In this document: one piece after another, positions 35,351-43,670 of the stretch
How positions within the stretch are numbered: position 1 is the first letter of the stretch
How the letters are laid out: every line of letters starts with the position of its first letter
From: JANQJA01 sp040880285
GTDB taxonomy: Bacteria > Pseudomonadota > Gammaproteobacteria > Pseudomonadales > Azotimanducaceae
Direction of reading: 5' to 3'
DNA: 64,000 nt
Assembly: GCA_040880285.1 (NCBI GenBank)
Contig: JBBDIT010000052.1
Location: 34,318 to 98,317 of the forward strand
Notes under the pieces: model-generated
What the model was told of the DNA's origin: nothing
What the model saw: the letters and a program-made list of their open reading frames with translations, nothing else
Database searches by the model: none
Position numbers and translations under genes: made by a program

Positions 35351-35376
35351 ATTAATTAAACAATTGATTAATTTAA
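35351..35376. promoter_or_regulatory. Candidate TetR operator/autoregulatory palindrome
   Basis: An AT-rich imperfect palindrome centred on CAATTG, with half-sites ATTAATTAAA and ATTAATTTAA (7 of 10 positions symmetric per arm), lies 26 bases upstream of the TetR start. A -10-like TATAAG on the minus strand (35346-35351) abuts it, so a bound dimer would block transcription of the operon. Size and position fit TetR operators; the AATTAA composition resembles sites reported for CecR as I recall them. Confidence 0.55.
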
Positions 35377-35538
35377 CGTCTTTGCGCTGCCGAGCGCAAG
35401 ACCAATGTTGTTGAAGCTTTATCGAACATTGGAAGAGTGACAATATTTTTTGGTAATTCAATTACTTGCATCGGACAACTCAAAGGCCAGGGCATGGCTG
35501 TCGGGCTCGCCCGTTCCAGCGTAGAATGCCGTGCACTC

Positions 35539-36606
35539 ATGAAAACGTTCTATTGCCAAGTCTGCGGACAGATGATCTTCTTCGACAACGCCCAATGCCT
35601 GCGTTGTGGAAGCCAGCTCGGCTACCTGCCAGACCAGTTTATCCTGTCAGCACTCGAATCCTGCGACGAATCCCGCTGGCGCTCACCGGATGGCAGCCTC
35701 TATCGAAAATGCGCCAACACTTCGACCTGGCAGGTTTGCAACTGGATGATCCCGGCGGCCTCAAGCGATCAGTTTTGTGTCTCCTGTTCATTGAATGAAA
35801 CCATCCCGGATCTGTCACAGCCTGAAAACCTCGACTCCTGGCGCAAGCTGGAGCAAGGCAAACGCCGCCTTGTCTATAATTTGCAGCGACTGGGTTTACC
35901 GGTGATCAGCAAGAAGGTCGACCCGGTGGGCGGCCTGGCATTTGAATTCCTGAAGGAGCTGGATGCGGCTTCAGAGGAGGAGCGTGTCAGGACCGGACAC
36001 ATCAACGGCACCATCACGGTCAATATCGTCGAAGCCGATGACCTCCAGCGGGAACTTACCCGGCTGAACCTGAATGAGGCCTACCGCAGCATACTGGGCC
36101 ACTTTCGCCATGAAAGCGGACACTACTACTGGTGGCGCTTCGTGAATAATTCAACGCTGCTGGAACCCTTTCGTGCCCTGTTTGGCGATGAGCGAACGGA
36201 CTATAAAAAATCGATCAGCGCTTACTACACTAAAGGTCCGTCGCCGAACTGGCAGAGCGCCTATGTCAGCGCCTATGCAAGCTCACACCCGTGGGAAGAC
36301 TGGGCTGAATGCTGGTCACATTACCTGACGATTATCGATGCCCTTGAGACTGCACAAGCGCATGGTGTTGTCCTTGCCCGGGATCATTCCCGCCATCTGT
36401 TCACGCCCACCGATAGTTATCGTTCCGAGTCCTTCGATGAGATGTTGGAGGAATGGCTACCCCTGACCTATGCTATCAACAGTATCAACCGCAGTGCCGG
36501 TCAGAATGACCTGTATCCGTTTGTCTTACCGGGACCGGCCGTCAATAAACTGCGATTCGTCCACCGTGTCGTCAAACAGGGAAGGTCGGAATCCTCACCC
36601 GCTTAA
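35539..36606 (+). CDS. Zinc-ribbon plus putative zinc metallopeptidase protein
   Basis: Protein of 355 aa. The N-terminus carries two zinc-ribbon-like pairs (FYCQVCGQMIFFDNAQCLRCGSQLGYLP) and further Cys pairs at KCANTSTWQVCNWM and FCVSCSLN. The C-terminal region has the metallopeptidase motif FRHESGHYYW (H-E-x-G-H) and a downstream WEDWAECWSHYL with acidic residues for the third ligand. This matches the putative zinc-binding peptidase family (DUF2248/Peptidase_Mx). Start at ATG 35539; the open frame begins at 35437. Cytoplasmic, function unproven. Confidence 0.85.
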   Translation: MKTFYCQVCGQMIFFDNAQCLRCGSQLGYLPDQFILSALESCDESRWRSPDGSLYRKCANTSTWQVCNWMIPAASSDQFCVSCSLNETIPDLSQPENLDSWRKLEQGKRRLVYNLQRLGLPVISKKVDPVGGLAFEFLKELDAASEEERVRTGHINGTITVNIVEADDLQRELTRLNLNEAYRSILGHFRHESGHYYWWRFVNNSTLLEPFRALFGDERTDYKKSISAYYTKGPSPNWQSAYVSAYASSHPWEDWAECWSHYLTIIDALETAQAHGVVLARDHSRHLFTPTDSYRSESFDEMLEEWLPLTYAINSINRSAGQNDLYPFVLPGPAVNKLRFVHRVVKQGRSESSPA

Positions 36607-37919
36607 CCAGGAATTTTCACCGGCAATTCGCGAATACCGTGAATAAAGTTCGATCTCAAGTACACTGGGTCACCCACCACGTCGATTCGCGAGAAGCGTT
36701 TCAGTATCTCTTCCCACAGTACGTTCAATTGCATCTCAGCCAGACGATTACCCACGCAGCGGTGGATCCCGAAACCAAATGAGACATGCTTGCGAGGATT
36801 GACGCGATCGATGATGAACTGGCTTGCGTTTTCGATCTCCGATTCATCCCGGTTACCCGAGATATACCACATCACTACCTTGTCCCACTTTTTGATCGTT
36901 TTACCACCCAGTTCAATATCCTCCATGGCCGTTCTTGCCATGTGTGCGACCGGTGACTGCCATCGAATGATTTCCGGAACCATCTTCGGAATAAGTTCAT
37001 GATTGCCGAGGAGTTTTTCGTACTCCACCGGATTCTGGTTCAGCGCCAACACACCACCGGAAATGGAGTTACGGGTGGTATCGTTGCCGCCCACAATCAG
37101 CAGCAGCATATTTCCCAGAAACTCGTTCGGCGGCATATTTTTGGTGGATTCGTCATGGGCCAGCATCGAAATCAGATCAGTACCGGGAGCATCCCAGGCG
37201 GCGCGTTCCTTCCACACCGCGTCAAAGTACTCAAAGCACTTCCATAGTTCCTGAAATCCCTCTTCTGCCGTTGCAAAGAAGTCCGGGTTACCCAGGTTCT
37301 CCACCGTGTCGGACCAGTAGATCAGTTTATGCCGGTCTTCTTGTGGGACATCGAACAGCGTCGCCAGCATCTGCCCGGTCAATTCGACAGAGACCTCACG
37401 TACCCAGTTGAACTCTTCATTGCGTGGCAGGCCATCGAGGATCTTTCCAGCGCGCTCGCGAATCAGTTCCTTGAGTTCCTGCAGGTGCGTCGGTGTAAAC
37501 ATCGGGGTTACGACCTTACGTTGCTCATCGTGCTTCGGTGGGTCTTGCATAATGAACATCGGCAGGTGGAACATTGAACTGGTATCGATATCCCGATTGG
37601 GGCGGCCCCCAAGACGGATACCCCCATTCATAATGTCCGATGAGAATTGGTCATGGTGGGAATCAACATACATGATGTCCTTGTATTTGGTGATCGACCA
37701 GTAGGGCCCCCACATACTGTCTTCGACCAGGTGAACAGGATCCTCCGCCCGCAGGCGTTCGAAATAAGGCAGCATCCGATCCGCTTCAAATAGTGACGGG
37801 TGCCCCGGGTCCAGCTTTTCAATGGGGATGGCATAAGGATCAACATCCACATCAATGGCGTACTTTGCCCGCAGCTCGGCATTAGACAGCTGCTGATTCT
37901 CCGTTTCTGTGTCCGACAT
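36603..37919 (-). CDS. Cytochrome P450
   Basis: Haem-thiolate monooxygenase (438 aa). Visible hallmarks are the I-helix GGNDTTRNSISG, the ExxR motif EIIR followed by WQSPVAHMARTA, and the haem-binding FGFGIHRCVGNRLAE with the ligand Cys. It is soluble and needs a separate ferredoxin system, not seen in the window. Bacterial P450s with this N-terminus often hydroxylate sterol side chains, terpenes or fatty acids. The stop overlaps the convergent peptidase gene by four bases. Confidence 0.93.
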   Translation of the reverse strand: MSDTETENQQLSNAELRAKYAIDVDVDPYAIPIEKLDPGHPSLFEADRMLPYFERLRAEDPVHLVEDSMWGPYWSITKYKDIMYVDSHHDQFSSDIMNGGIRLGGRPNRDIDTSSMFHLPMFIMQDPPKHDEQRKVVTPMFTPTHLQELKELIRERAGKILDGLPRNEEFNWVREVSVELTGQMLATLFDVPQEDRHKLIYWSDTVENLGNPDFFATAEEGFQELWKCFEYFDAVWKERAAWDAPGTDLISMLAHDESTKNMPPNEFLGNMLLLIVGGNDTTRNSISGGVLALNQNPVEYEKLLGNHELIPKMVPEIIRWQSPVAHMARTAMEDIELGGKTIKKWDKVVMWYISGNRDESEIENASQFIIDRVNPRKHVSFGFGIHRCVGNRLAEMQLNVLWEEILKRFSRIDVVGDPVYLRSNFIHGIRELPVKIPG

Positions 37920-38030
37920 TCGGTATAACTCCTATAACCCAATTACTTGTGAATACTATTGATCACGCTGGATCGAGAGAAAAGATCATCTTTGGACAGG
38001 TGAGCTGGCCGCCCGGGACTTGCACGAACC

Positions 38031-38753
38031 TCAAAGGTAGCGTCCGCGCGTGCGTTTGATGCCCTTCGGCACAACATAAGGTGTTGACCTGCCGACCAGC
38101 GTTTCAATCAGCAGCAGCTCCTGGTCATCGTGGTTCTTGAACGGCGCGGGCGCTATCCGGTTGGCACGATTGCGATCAGCCAGGACATAAACGGGCTCGT
38201 CGTGATGTTGGGCCACGACCGTCCGTGTGACCGTCGGATCGTCGGCAGCGGCAATGTCGGTTGTTCCATAACAAGTGCAGACATAGGACAATTCCGGTTC
38301 CGATTCCACATAGACCCCGGTGCCACGAATCGCGATAACCGCGGTCGGCGTCCGGATCTCCGTGGCGCGAGAAGCAAACACACTCAGGGCCTTGCCACGC
38401 TCCAGTGCATAGCCCCTGGAAGGCGTTTGCGCGCCTGGCATCTGCATTCGACTGTTCGCCCGCATGAGAAAAGCGTCCTTGCCGAACACGAACACGGTTT
38501 CACCCTTCTCATCGGTTTCGAGCACGTCACCCGGGTTCACCCGGGTCTCAAGGCTCGCAGCCATCCCGTTGACCGTGACCTCCCCCATAATCTGGAAAAT
38601 CGACTTGTCTTCCGGCATTTCTTCCGGCATCGGCATCAGGCGCTGTATCCGTGGACCGCTCGCACATCCAGGAACCGTCGCGAATACGCCGGTGCCCAAC
38701 AAGTAGATCAATAGGCGCCTGCGGTTTTCATCGATATTGGGAATGACATTCAC
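38031..38753 (-). CDS. FecR-domain putative Tat lipoprotein
   Basis: Protein of 240 aa. The N-terminus ENRRRLLIYLLGTGVFATVPGC has a twin-arginine-like motif and a lipobox-like VPGC at residues 26-29. The core is a FecR domain: VNPGDVLETDEKGETVFVFGKDAFLMRANSRM, ALERGKALSVFASRATEIRTPTAVIAIRGTGVYVE. No sigma factor or TonB receptor is adjacent, so this is not the classical FecIRA anti-sigma protein. It is divergent from a beta-barrel gene 75 bases away, a probable functional partner. Confidence 0.78.
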   Translation of the reverse strand: MNVIPNIDENRRRLLIYLLGTGVFATVPGCASGPRIQRLMPMPEEMPEDKSIFQIMGEVTVNGMAASLETRVNPGDVLETDEKGETVFVFGKDAFLMRANSRMQMPGAQTPSRGYALERGKALSVFASRATEIRTPTAVIAIRGTGVYVESEPELSYVCTCYGTTDIAAADDPTVTRTVVAQHHDEPVYVLADRNRANRIAPAPFKNHDDQELLLIETLVGRSTPYVVPKGIKRTRGRYL

Positions 38754-38828
38754 CGTGAATTCCTTGTAATCTTCAGTTGTGGAGTCGTGTGATGTGTCTA
38801 TTTTTTGTACAGTTCTGACGAGTTCCCA

Positions 38829-39731
38829 ATGAAGCGAACAACCCCGGTTTACCTGCTACTTTTATTAGCTCATTTTCTCGCAAATAATGCCAGCGCCGCA
38901 CCCTATGGATCCGGCTGGTATCAGGAAATCCAGGCCTCAATCGGCTATGAGGACAATGTCGCCCGTTCCTACCGCGCCGTGGATGATACGGATGACGTAG
39001 TCTCTTCGGTTGCGGCCGGTATCGGTTACAGCAGCAAAGTCCGGGAGAATCTACAGCTGGTTTGGTCAGGATATATCGCCTACAACCATCACGACGAGTT
39101 CGACAAGCTCAATAACATCACCACCTCCCTGGGGCTATCGTTGGCCTACCAGCCCAACACTTCATTTGACAGCCACTGGTATGAATCGACGATCCAGGTC
39201 TCCCGGCTCGACTATAAGGATAATGATGCGCGCGAGGGTTATCTCGTTACTGGAGACGCCAGTATTAACCGCCGACTCGGTATGATGACAACCGGCAGGA
39301 TCGGTTATCGCTATACGGATCTTGTATTCGATAAGACGGCCGCCCAAAAGAATCGTGATGCCGCATTTGATGTCGCCCGACATGAAATCTTCATCGGCAT
39401 CGACCGGTCACTGAGCGACCGGCTCTCCGCCGTGGCAGAATATGGTTACCAGCATGGCGGATTTACATGGTCTGTCTCAGGGTCGCCCAATCCGCTTTTT
39501 TACGAGGTTGCTTCGAAGGATTCGGCCTTCTCGACTTGTACTTCAGGCGGCTGCGATAATTGGATGGCCTACCGTAGCGTGGTCGATATCCACATGATCG
39601 ATGTTGGACTGGCCTACTCACTCGACTTGGTGAACTTCGATCTTTCCGCACGTTACTACCGTGCTGGGGGAAGCGCAGGACCAAACTACAGTGACTGGTT
39701 GATCCAGATTGGCGCTCTCTGGAATTTCTGA
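38829..39731 (+). CDS. Putative outer-membrane beta-barrel protein
   Basis: Protein of 300 aa with signal peptide MKRTTPVYLLLLLAHFLANNASA. The mature chain shows alternating polar and hydrophobic strands rich in Tyr, Ser and Asp, beginning YQEIQASIGYEDNVARSYRA and ending LIQIGALWNF with the C-terminal Phe of outer-membrane barrels; about 12-14 strands are expected. Two Cys (CTSGGC) sit in a predicted loop. The ATG at 38829 is preferred over 38805. No named family recognised; ligand unknown. Confidence 0.75.
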   Translation: MKRTTPVYLLLLLAHFLANNASAAPYGSGWYQEIQASIGYEDNVARSYRAVDDTDDVVSSVAAGIGYSSKVRENLQLVWSGYIAYNHHDEFDKLNNITTSLGLSLAYQPNTSFDSHWYESTIQVSRLDYKDNDAREGYLVTGDASINRRLGMMTTGRIGYRYTDLVFDKTAAQKNRDAAFDVARHEIFIGIDRSLSDRLSAVAEYGYQHGGFTWSVSGSPNPLFYEVASKDSAFSTCTSGGCDNWMAYRSVVDIHMIDVGLAYSLDLVNFDLSARYYRAGGSAGPNYSDWLIQIGALWNF

Positions 39732-39809
39732 TATCAGCAAACTTTTTCTATTGAAATTCTACCGAACTTCTACCGTACGAGACGTGTTATCAATAGGCGT
39801 TTATCGACA

Positions 39810-40142
39810 TTACTGACCACGGACCTCATCAATCATCGCGCTGACCAGTTCACCGAATTCATCATCCGAGAACTCTGAGGCAAGCCATTCCCGCTCGAGT
39901 CCGGGCGATCGCGTGAGGTCAAGCGCCAGGCTTCGGATCAGTGACTGAATCTTTTCAGCGTCTCCCTGAAGTTCCGAGTGTCGCACGGACATAAGAAACG
40001 TATAAAAGCGATCTCGCGCTAGTCCGACAAAGCGTTTATAGTCGGCCTCTTCCAGGGTGTCACCACGGCATCCACGCTCCCAGACATCTGCCGCCGCCTG
40101 GTAATAGGATTCCCTGTCAACTTCATCGTCATCACCACTCAT
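39810..40142 (-). CDS. Hypothetical protein at the end of the phn transporter operon
   Basis: Acidic helical protein of 110 aa (MSGDDDEVDRESYYQAAADVWERG...). It contains no signal peptide, membrane segment or Cys-rich motif apart from one Cys. It starts 12 bases after the second permease stop and so probably belongs to the phnDCEE operon. I do not recognise the family. A small accessory or regulator of the transporter is possible. Confidence 0.65.
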   Translation of the reverse strand: MSGDDDEVDRESYYQAAADVWERGCRGDTLEEADYKRFVGLARDRFYTFLMSVRHSELQGDAEKIQSLIRSLALDLTRSPGLEREWLASEFSDDEFGELVSAMIDEVRGQ

Positions 40143-40154
40143 CGAGGCTCGCTC

Positions 40155-40970
40155 CTATATGATTGCGTGACGGACCCGGGCCGACACCCATTCACTCAGT
40201 ACCACAGTAGCAAGAATACATAGCAGTATCACCGAGACCTGTTGCCAGGCGACAATATTGATGGAAGCCTGCAGCTCAAGGCCGATACCACCGGCACCCA
40301 CCAGCCCAAGGACAGTGGATTCACGAATATTGATGTCCCATCGGAAAACTGTAGTGCCGGCAAATGTCGGCGCGATCTGGGGCCAGATCCCATAGGTCAT
40401 AACAGCAGCCGAACTGGCCCCGGTTGCGGTCACTGCCTCGATCTGGTCTGTATCGATTTCTTCTATCGCTTCATACAAAAGCTTGGCCACGAAGCCGATA
40501 GACCTCAGCATGATCGCAATAATACCCGCCAGGACCCCCGGCCCCAGAATCGTCACCAGCAACAAACCCCAGATTAATGAGTTGATCGACCGTGAAGAGA
40601 CAATGATAAATAATGCAACTGGCCTGACCAGCATCACGGACGGCGTCGTGTTCCTGGCGGCAAGAAACGCAATGGGTGTGGCGATGAGCAGCGACAACAA
40701 GGTACCCAGCGTCGCAATATTGATGGTATCCCACAATGGCCGCCATAAACTCTCCATATACTCCCAACGCGGTGGCAACATTCGCGCACCAATGTCTGCT
40801 GCAACCCTGGGTGCATCGGTCACAAAAAACCATTCCGTATTTTGGGAGATGACATTCATACAAAAGGCGAACAGCGCCACCAGCAACAGATAGACGAAGA
40901 AGCGTACGAGACGTTCGGCGAGGCTGTATCTTTGCCAGGTAAAGGCTGCTACTTGAGGCTTATCGTCCAC
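40155..40970 (-). CDS. phnE: Phosphonate-type ABC transporter permease (second copy)
   Basis: Integral membrane protein (271 aa) with about six helices and the permease loop EAIEEIDTDQIEAVTATGASSAAVMTYGIWPQIAPTF (EAA-type, conserved Gly), then NIRESTVLGLVGAGGIGLELQASI, the PhnE signature. The GTG start at 40970 directly follows the TGA of the first permease gene. Two permeases probably form a heterodimer in the inner membrane. Confidence 0.9.
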   Translation of the reverse strand: MDDKPQVAAFTWQRYSLAERLVRFFVYLLLVALFAFCMNVISQNTEWFFVTDAPRVAADIGARMLPPRWEYMESLWRPLWDTINIATLGTLLSLLIATPIAFLAARNTTPSVMLVRPVALFIIVSSRSINSLIWGLLLVTILGPGVLAGIIAIMLRSIGFVAKLLYEAIEEIDTDQIEAVTATGASSAAVMTYGIWPQIAPTFAGTTVFRWDINIRESTVLGLVGAGGIGLELQASINIVAWQQVSVILLCILATVVLSEWVSARVRHAII

Positions 40971-41783
40971 TCATTGCACCCTTGACCGAACAAAGCCCGA
41001 GACATATTCAGACACCATGACGATTACAATGATAACGATCAGGATCGCGGCAGCCGTGTCGAACTCGTAACGATCGAAGGCGGTATTCAAAGTCGCACCT
41101 ATGCCTCCACCACCGACTATGCCTACCACAGCAGACTCCCGGAAGTTGATGTCGAGCCGATACAGGGATAAGCCGATGATCCGTGGCATCACCTGAGGTT
41201 GGATCGCGTAGTTTACCCATTGCATCCAACTGGCACCGGTGGCACGGATCGCTTCCGCTTGCGAGGGATCCATGGCCTCAATGTCCTCTGCCAACAATTT
41301 GGCAAAAAAACCGATGGTTGCAACCGACAGTGTGACCAGCCCTGCGAATGGACCAAACCCGAACATGGCAACGAAAAAAATGGCCAGAATCACTTCCTGG
41401 AAACTTCGAGAGGCGGCGACAATCGCCCGGCACAGGTAATAAATGAGAGGGGGAGAGATGTTGCGTGCAGCTCCCAGTCCAATCGGGATGGATAGCAGAA
41501 TACCAATCACTGTCGCGCCCACCGTCATGGTTAGGCTCTCGATCAAACCTTGTTCGATATCCCGCCACTGGGTTACGAAATCCGGTTGCGCAAAAGCCGC
41601 AAGGAACACCAGCGACCTGTCCAAACCTTCAGCGACCCGCTGCCAGTTAACGTCCACTGTTCCCAGTGCTGTAGCGAGATAGGCGGCGGCAAGTACCGTC
41701 AGCACAAAGCGCAACAACCTGGATTGAATGAGCGCTGGTGGTCGCCAGGTTGCAGCGTCAAACCTGCCGGTCAATTCACTCAC
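40971..41783 (-). CDS. phnE: Phosphonate-type ABC transporter permease (first copy)
   Basis: Permease of 270 aa, paralogous to the next gene: LLAEDIEAMDPSQAEAIRATGASWMQWVNYAIQPQVMPRI (EAA loop) and NFRESAVVGIVGGGGIGATLNTAF. It uses a GTG start (MSELTG) 19 bases after the ATPase stop. Together with PhnD and PhnC it would import phosphonate, phosphite or phosphate esters. Confidence 0.9.
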   Translation of the reverse strand: MSELTGRFDAATWRPPALIQSRLLRFVLTVLAAAYLATALGTVDVNWQRVAEGLDRSLVFLAAFAQPDFVTQWRDIEQGLIESLTMTVGATVIGILLSIPIGLGAARNISPPLIYYLCRAIVAASRSFQEVILAIFFVAMFGFGPFAGLVTLSVATIGFFAKLLAEDIEAMDPSQAEAIRATGASWMQWVNYAIQPQVMPRIIGLSLYRLDINFRESAVVGIVGGGGIGATLNTAFDRYEFDTAAAILIVIIVIVMVSEYVSGFVRSRVQ

Positions 41784-41802
41784 TCAGGCTCACCCGGCTC
41801 AT

Positions 41803-42624
41803 TTAGGACAACCCCGCCATATGTTCATCTATTGGCTCGTCCGGACCGCCGTTTTGGGTTCGCTTCGCCTGCCGTGTTGCGGTCCAGTCTTCTTGGCCGT
41901 AGATCTCGCTCAACCTATCGTTATCGAGTTCATCCGGCGTACCATCAAACACGATTTCTCCATCGCGCAGCCCAACGATTCGAGGCGCGAACATTTTAGC
42001 AAGGACAACGTCATGGATATTGATTATCGCCGACAGGTTACGTTCATCGCAGATCTCAACCAGAAGCCGCATAATCTGGCGAGCCGTACGCGGATCAAGA
42101 CTCGCCGTGGGCTCATCTACCAGCAACAGGTCAGGATGCTGCATGACCGCCCGTGCGATTCCGACTCGCTGGCGCTGCCCCCCTGATAGCTCATCGGCAC
42201 GTTTATCATAGTGATCTGCAAGATCGACCCGGCCCAGCAGGTCATAGGCCTCCTGCACAGTCTCGCGCGGGAATCGTCTGAAAAAACTGGTCAGGAAGCC
42301 GACATATCCGAGCTGGCCAGACAACACATTTTCCATCACCGTCAGGCGCTCTATTAACGCGTACTCCTGAAAGATCATCGCCATTCGACGTCTTTGGGAC
42401 CTGAGCTTGCGTTTGGATAATCGGGTCAAGTCAACATCATTGAGCCAGACATGTCCTGAGGTGGGTTCAACCAGACGATTGATACATCGAATCAAAGTAC
42501 TTTTACCTGCGCCGGACGGACCGATCAGCGCAATCAACTGCCCAGCCTCGACATTGAGATTGATATCCGTCAGCGCAACGTCACCAGTGGCATATTGTTT
42601 GTTGAGGTTTTCAATACGGAGCAT
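41803..42624 (-). CDS. phnC: Phosphonate-type ABC transporter ATP-binding protein
   Basis: ATPase of 273 aa with Walker A GPSGAGKSTLIRC, Q-loop MIFQEYALIERLTVMENVL, signature LSGGQRQRVGIARA, Walker B LLLVDEPTASLD and switch region INIHDVVLAKMFAPRIVGLRDGEIVFDG, all characteristic of PhnC. It energises the two PhnE permeases. Confidence 0.93.
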   Translation of the reverse strand: MLRIENLNKQYATGDVALTDINLNVEAGQLIALIGPSGAGKSTLIRCINRLVEPTSGHVWLNDVDLTRLSKRKLRSQRRRMAMIFQEYALIERLTVMENVLSGQLGYVGFLTSFFRRFPRETVQEAYDLLGRVDLADHYDKRADELSGGQRQRVGIARAVMQHPDLLLVDEPTASLDPRTARQIMRLLVEICDERNLSAIINIHDVVLAKMFAPRIVGLRDGEIVFDGTPDELDNDRLSEIYGQEDWTATRQAKRTQNGGPDEPIDEHMAGLS

Positions 42625-42665
42625 ACATCCAGCCTATCACAGTGCCATTTCGAACATCGGCCAGT

Positions 42666-43607
42666 TCACCTGCACGCATAAGATACATTGTTAGCACGAT
42701 CAATATTACGAATCACTTCCCAATAAGTCTTGTAATCGATGCTCAGAAATTTTTCTTCACCGGATTTCAGGAACTCCTCGGCAAGTTTCGTACCGGTCCA
42801 ATCGAAAGTTGCAAAGGCTTGCCGTACTTTTGCAGCGAGATTCGGATCCAGGTTATAAACATGACCAAACGCGGTTGTCGGAAACGTCTGGGATCTATAC
42901 AAAACCTTCAGGACACCGGGGTCAATAACACCACGTGCGATCATTCGCTTCTTGACGGAGCTTGCAATAGCACCAACCGCATAGTCCTTGTTAACGACAC
43001 CGAGTATCGTGTTGTCGTGTTTGCCCGAAAAAGTATGGGTGTAGTCTTCACTACCAATAAGGCCGTACTCCGACTCCAGTATGGCTGTCGGTGCCTTGAA
43101 TCCCGAATTGGAGGTAGGGGAAGTGAATGCGACAACCTTGCCCCGGATATCCTCCGCCGAGTCAATGCCACTGTCACGATGGGTGATGAGTTCCATTTCG
43201 TAACCGAAGCTGTCATCAGCTGATGCCATCATGGCGACGGGGACAAAGCCGGCGCAGTTCACCGCAAGCGGTGTCGATCCGGTATTAAAGCCGGCCACAT
43301 GGAGCCTGCCGGATCTCATGGCCTCTATCTGGGCGGCATTGGATTGCACCGGAAAGAAGACAACACGTCTTCCCGTCACGGCTTCCAGATGTGTCAAAAA
43401 TTCAGACCAGACATCCCGGTATATGGCCGGGTCCTCGACCGGTGTGTAGGCGAAAATGAGCGTCCGGGGAACCAGATGCCTTGCCGGCAGGTCCGCCACC
43501 AGGTCACCATCAGCATCGCAATATCGCTCATCCAGGTCACCGCGCGGGCAATTGTCGGCAATAGCCGAAGCACTGAATACCAGCAGAAAGCATAATCGAT
43601 ACAACAT
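42666..43607 (-). CDS. phnD: Phosphate/phosphite/phosphonate ABC transporter substrate-binding protein
   Basis: Periplasmic binding protein (313 aa). Signal peptide MLYRLCFLLVFSASAIA, then a short segment NCPRGDLDERYCDADGDLVAD resembling a calcium-binding D-x-D-x-D loop, then the PhnD core (LIFAYTPVEDPAIYRDVWSEFLTHLEAVTGRRVVFFPVQSNAAQIEAMRSGRLHVAGFNTG; FTSPTSNSGFKAPTAIL). That N-terminal segment is usual in gammaproteobacterial PhnD as I recall it. First gene of phnD-phnC-phnE-phnE. No C-P lyase or phosphite dehydrogenase gene is near, so the ligand is open. Confidence 0.88.
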   Translation of the reverse strand: MLYRLCFLLVFSASAIADNCPRGDLDERYCDADGDLVADLPARHLVPRTLIFAYTPVEDPAIYRDVWSEFLTHLEAVTGRRVVFFPVQSNAAQIEAMRSGRLHVAGFNTGSTPLAVNCAGFVPVAMMASADDSFGYEMELITHRDSGIDSAEDIRGKVVAFTSPTSNSGFKAPTAILESEYGLIGSEDYTHTFSGKHDNTILGVVNKDYAVGAIASSVKKRMIARGVIDPGVLKVLYRSQTFPTTAFGHVYNLDPNLAAKVRQAFATFDWTGTKLAEEFLKSGEEKFLSIDYKTYWEVIRNIDRANNVSYACR

Positions 43608-43670
43608 GGATAATGGTCCAATCAGGGCTTTGCCTGACATCTTATCAAAGTTCGACCAGTTACCGTTTCG

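Noticed and set aside
38130..38714. Plus-strand open frame of 194 codons opposite the FecR-domain gene
   Set aside because: Shadow of the FecR gene: His/Arg-rich product with no domain, while the minus strand has a signal peptide and FecR core.
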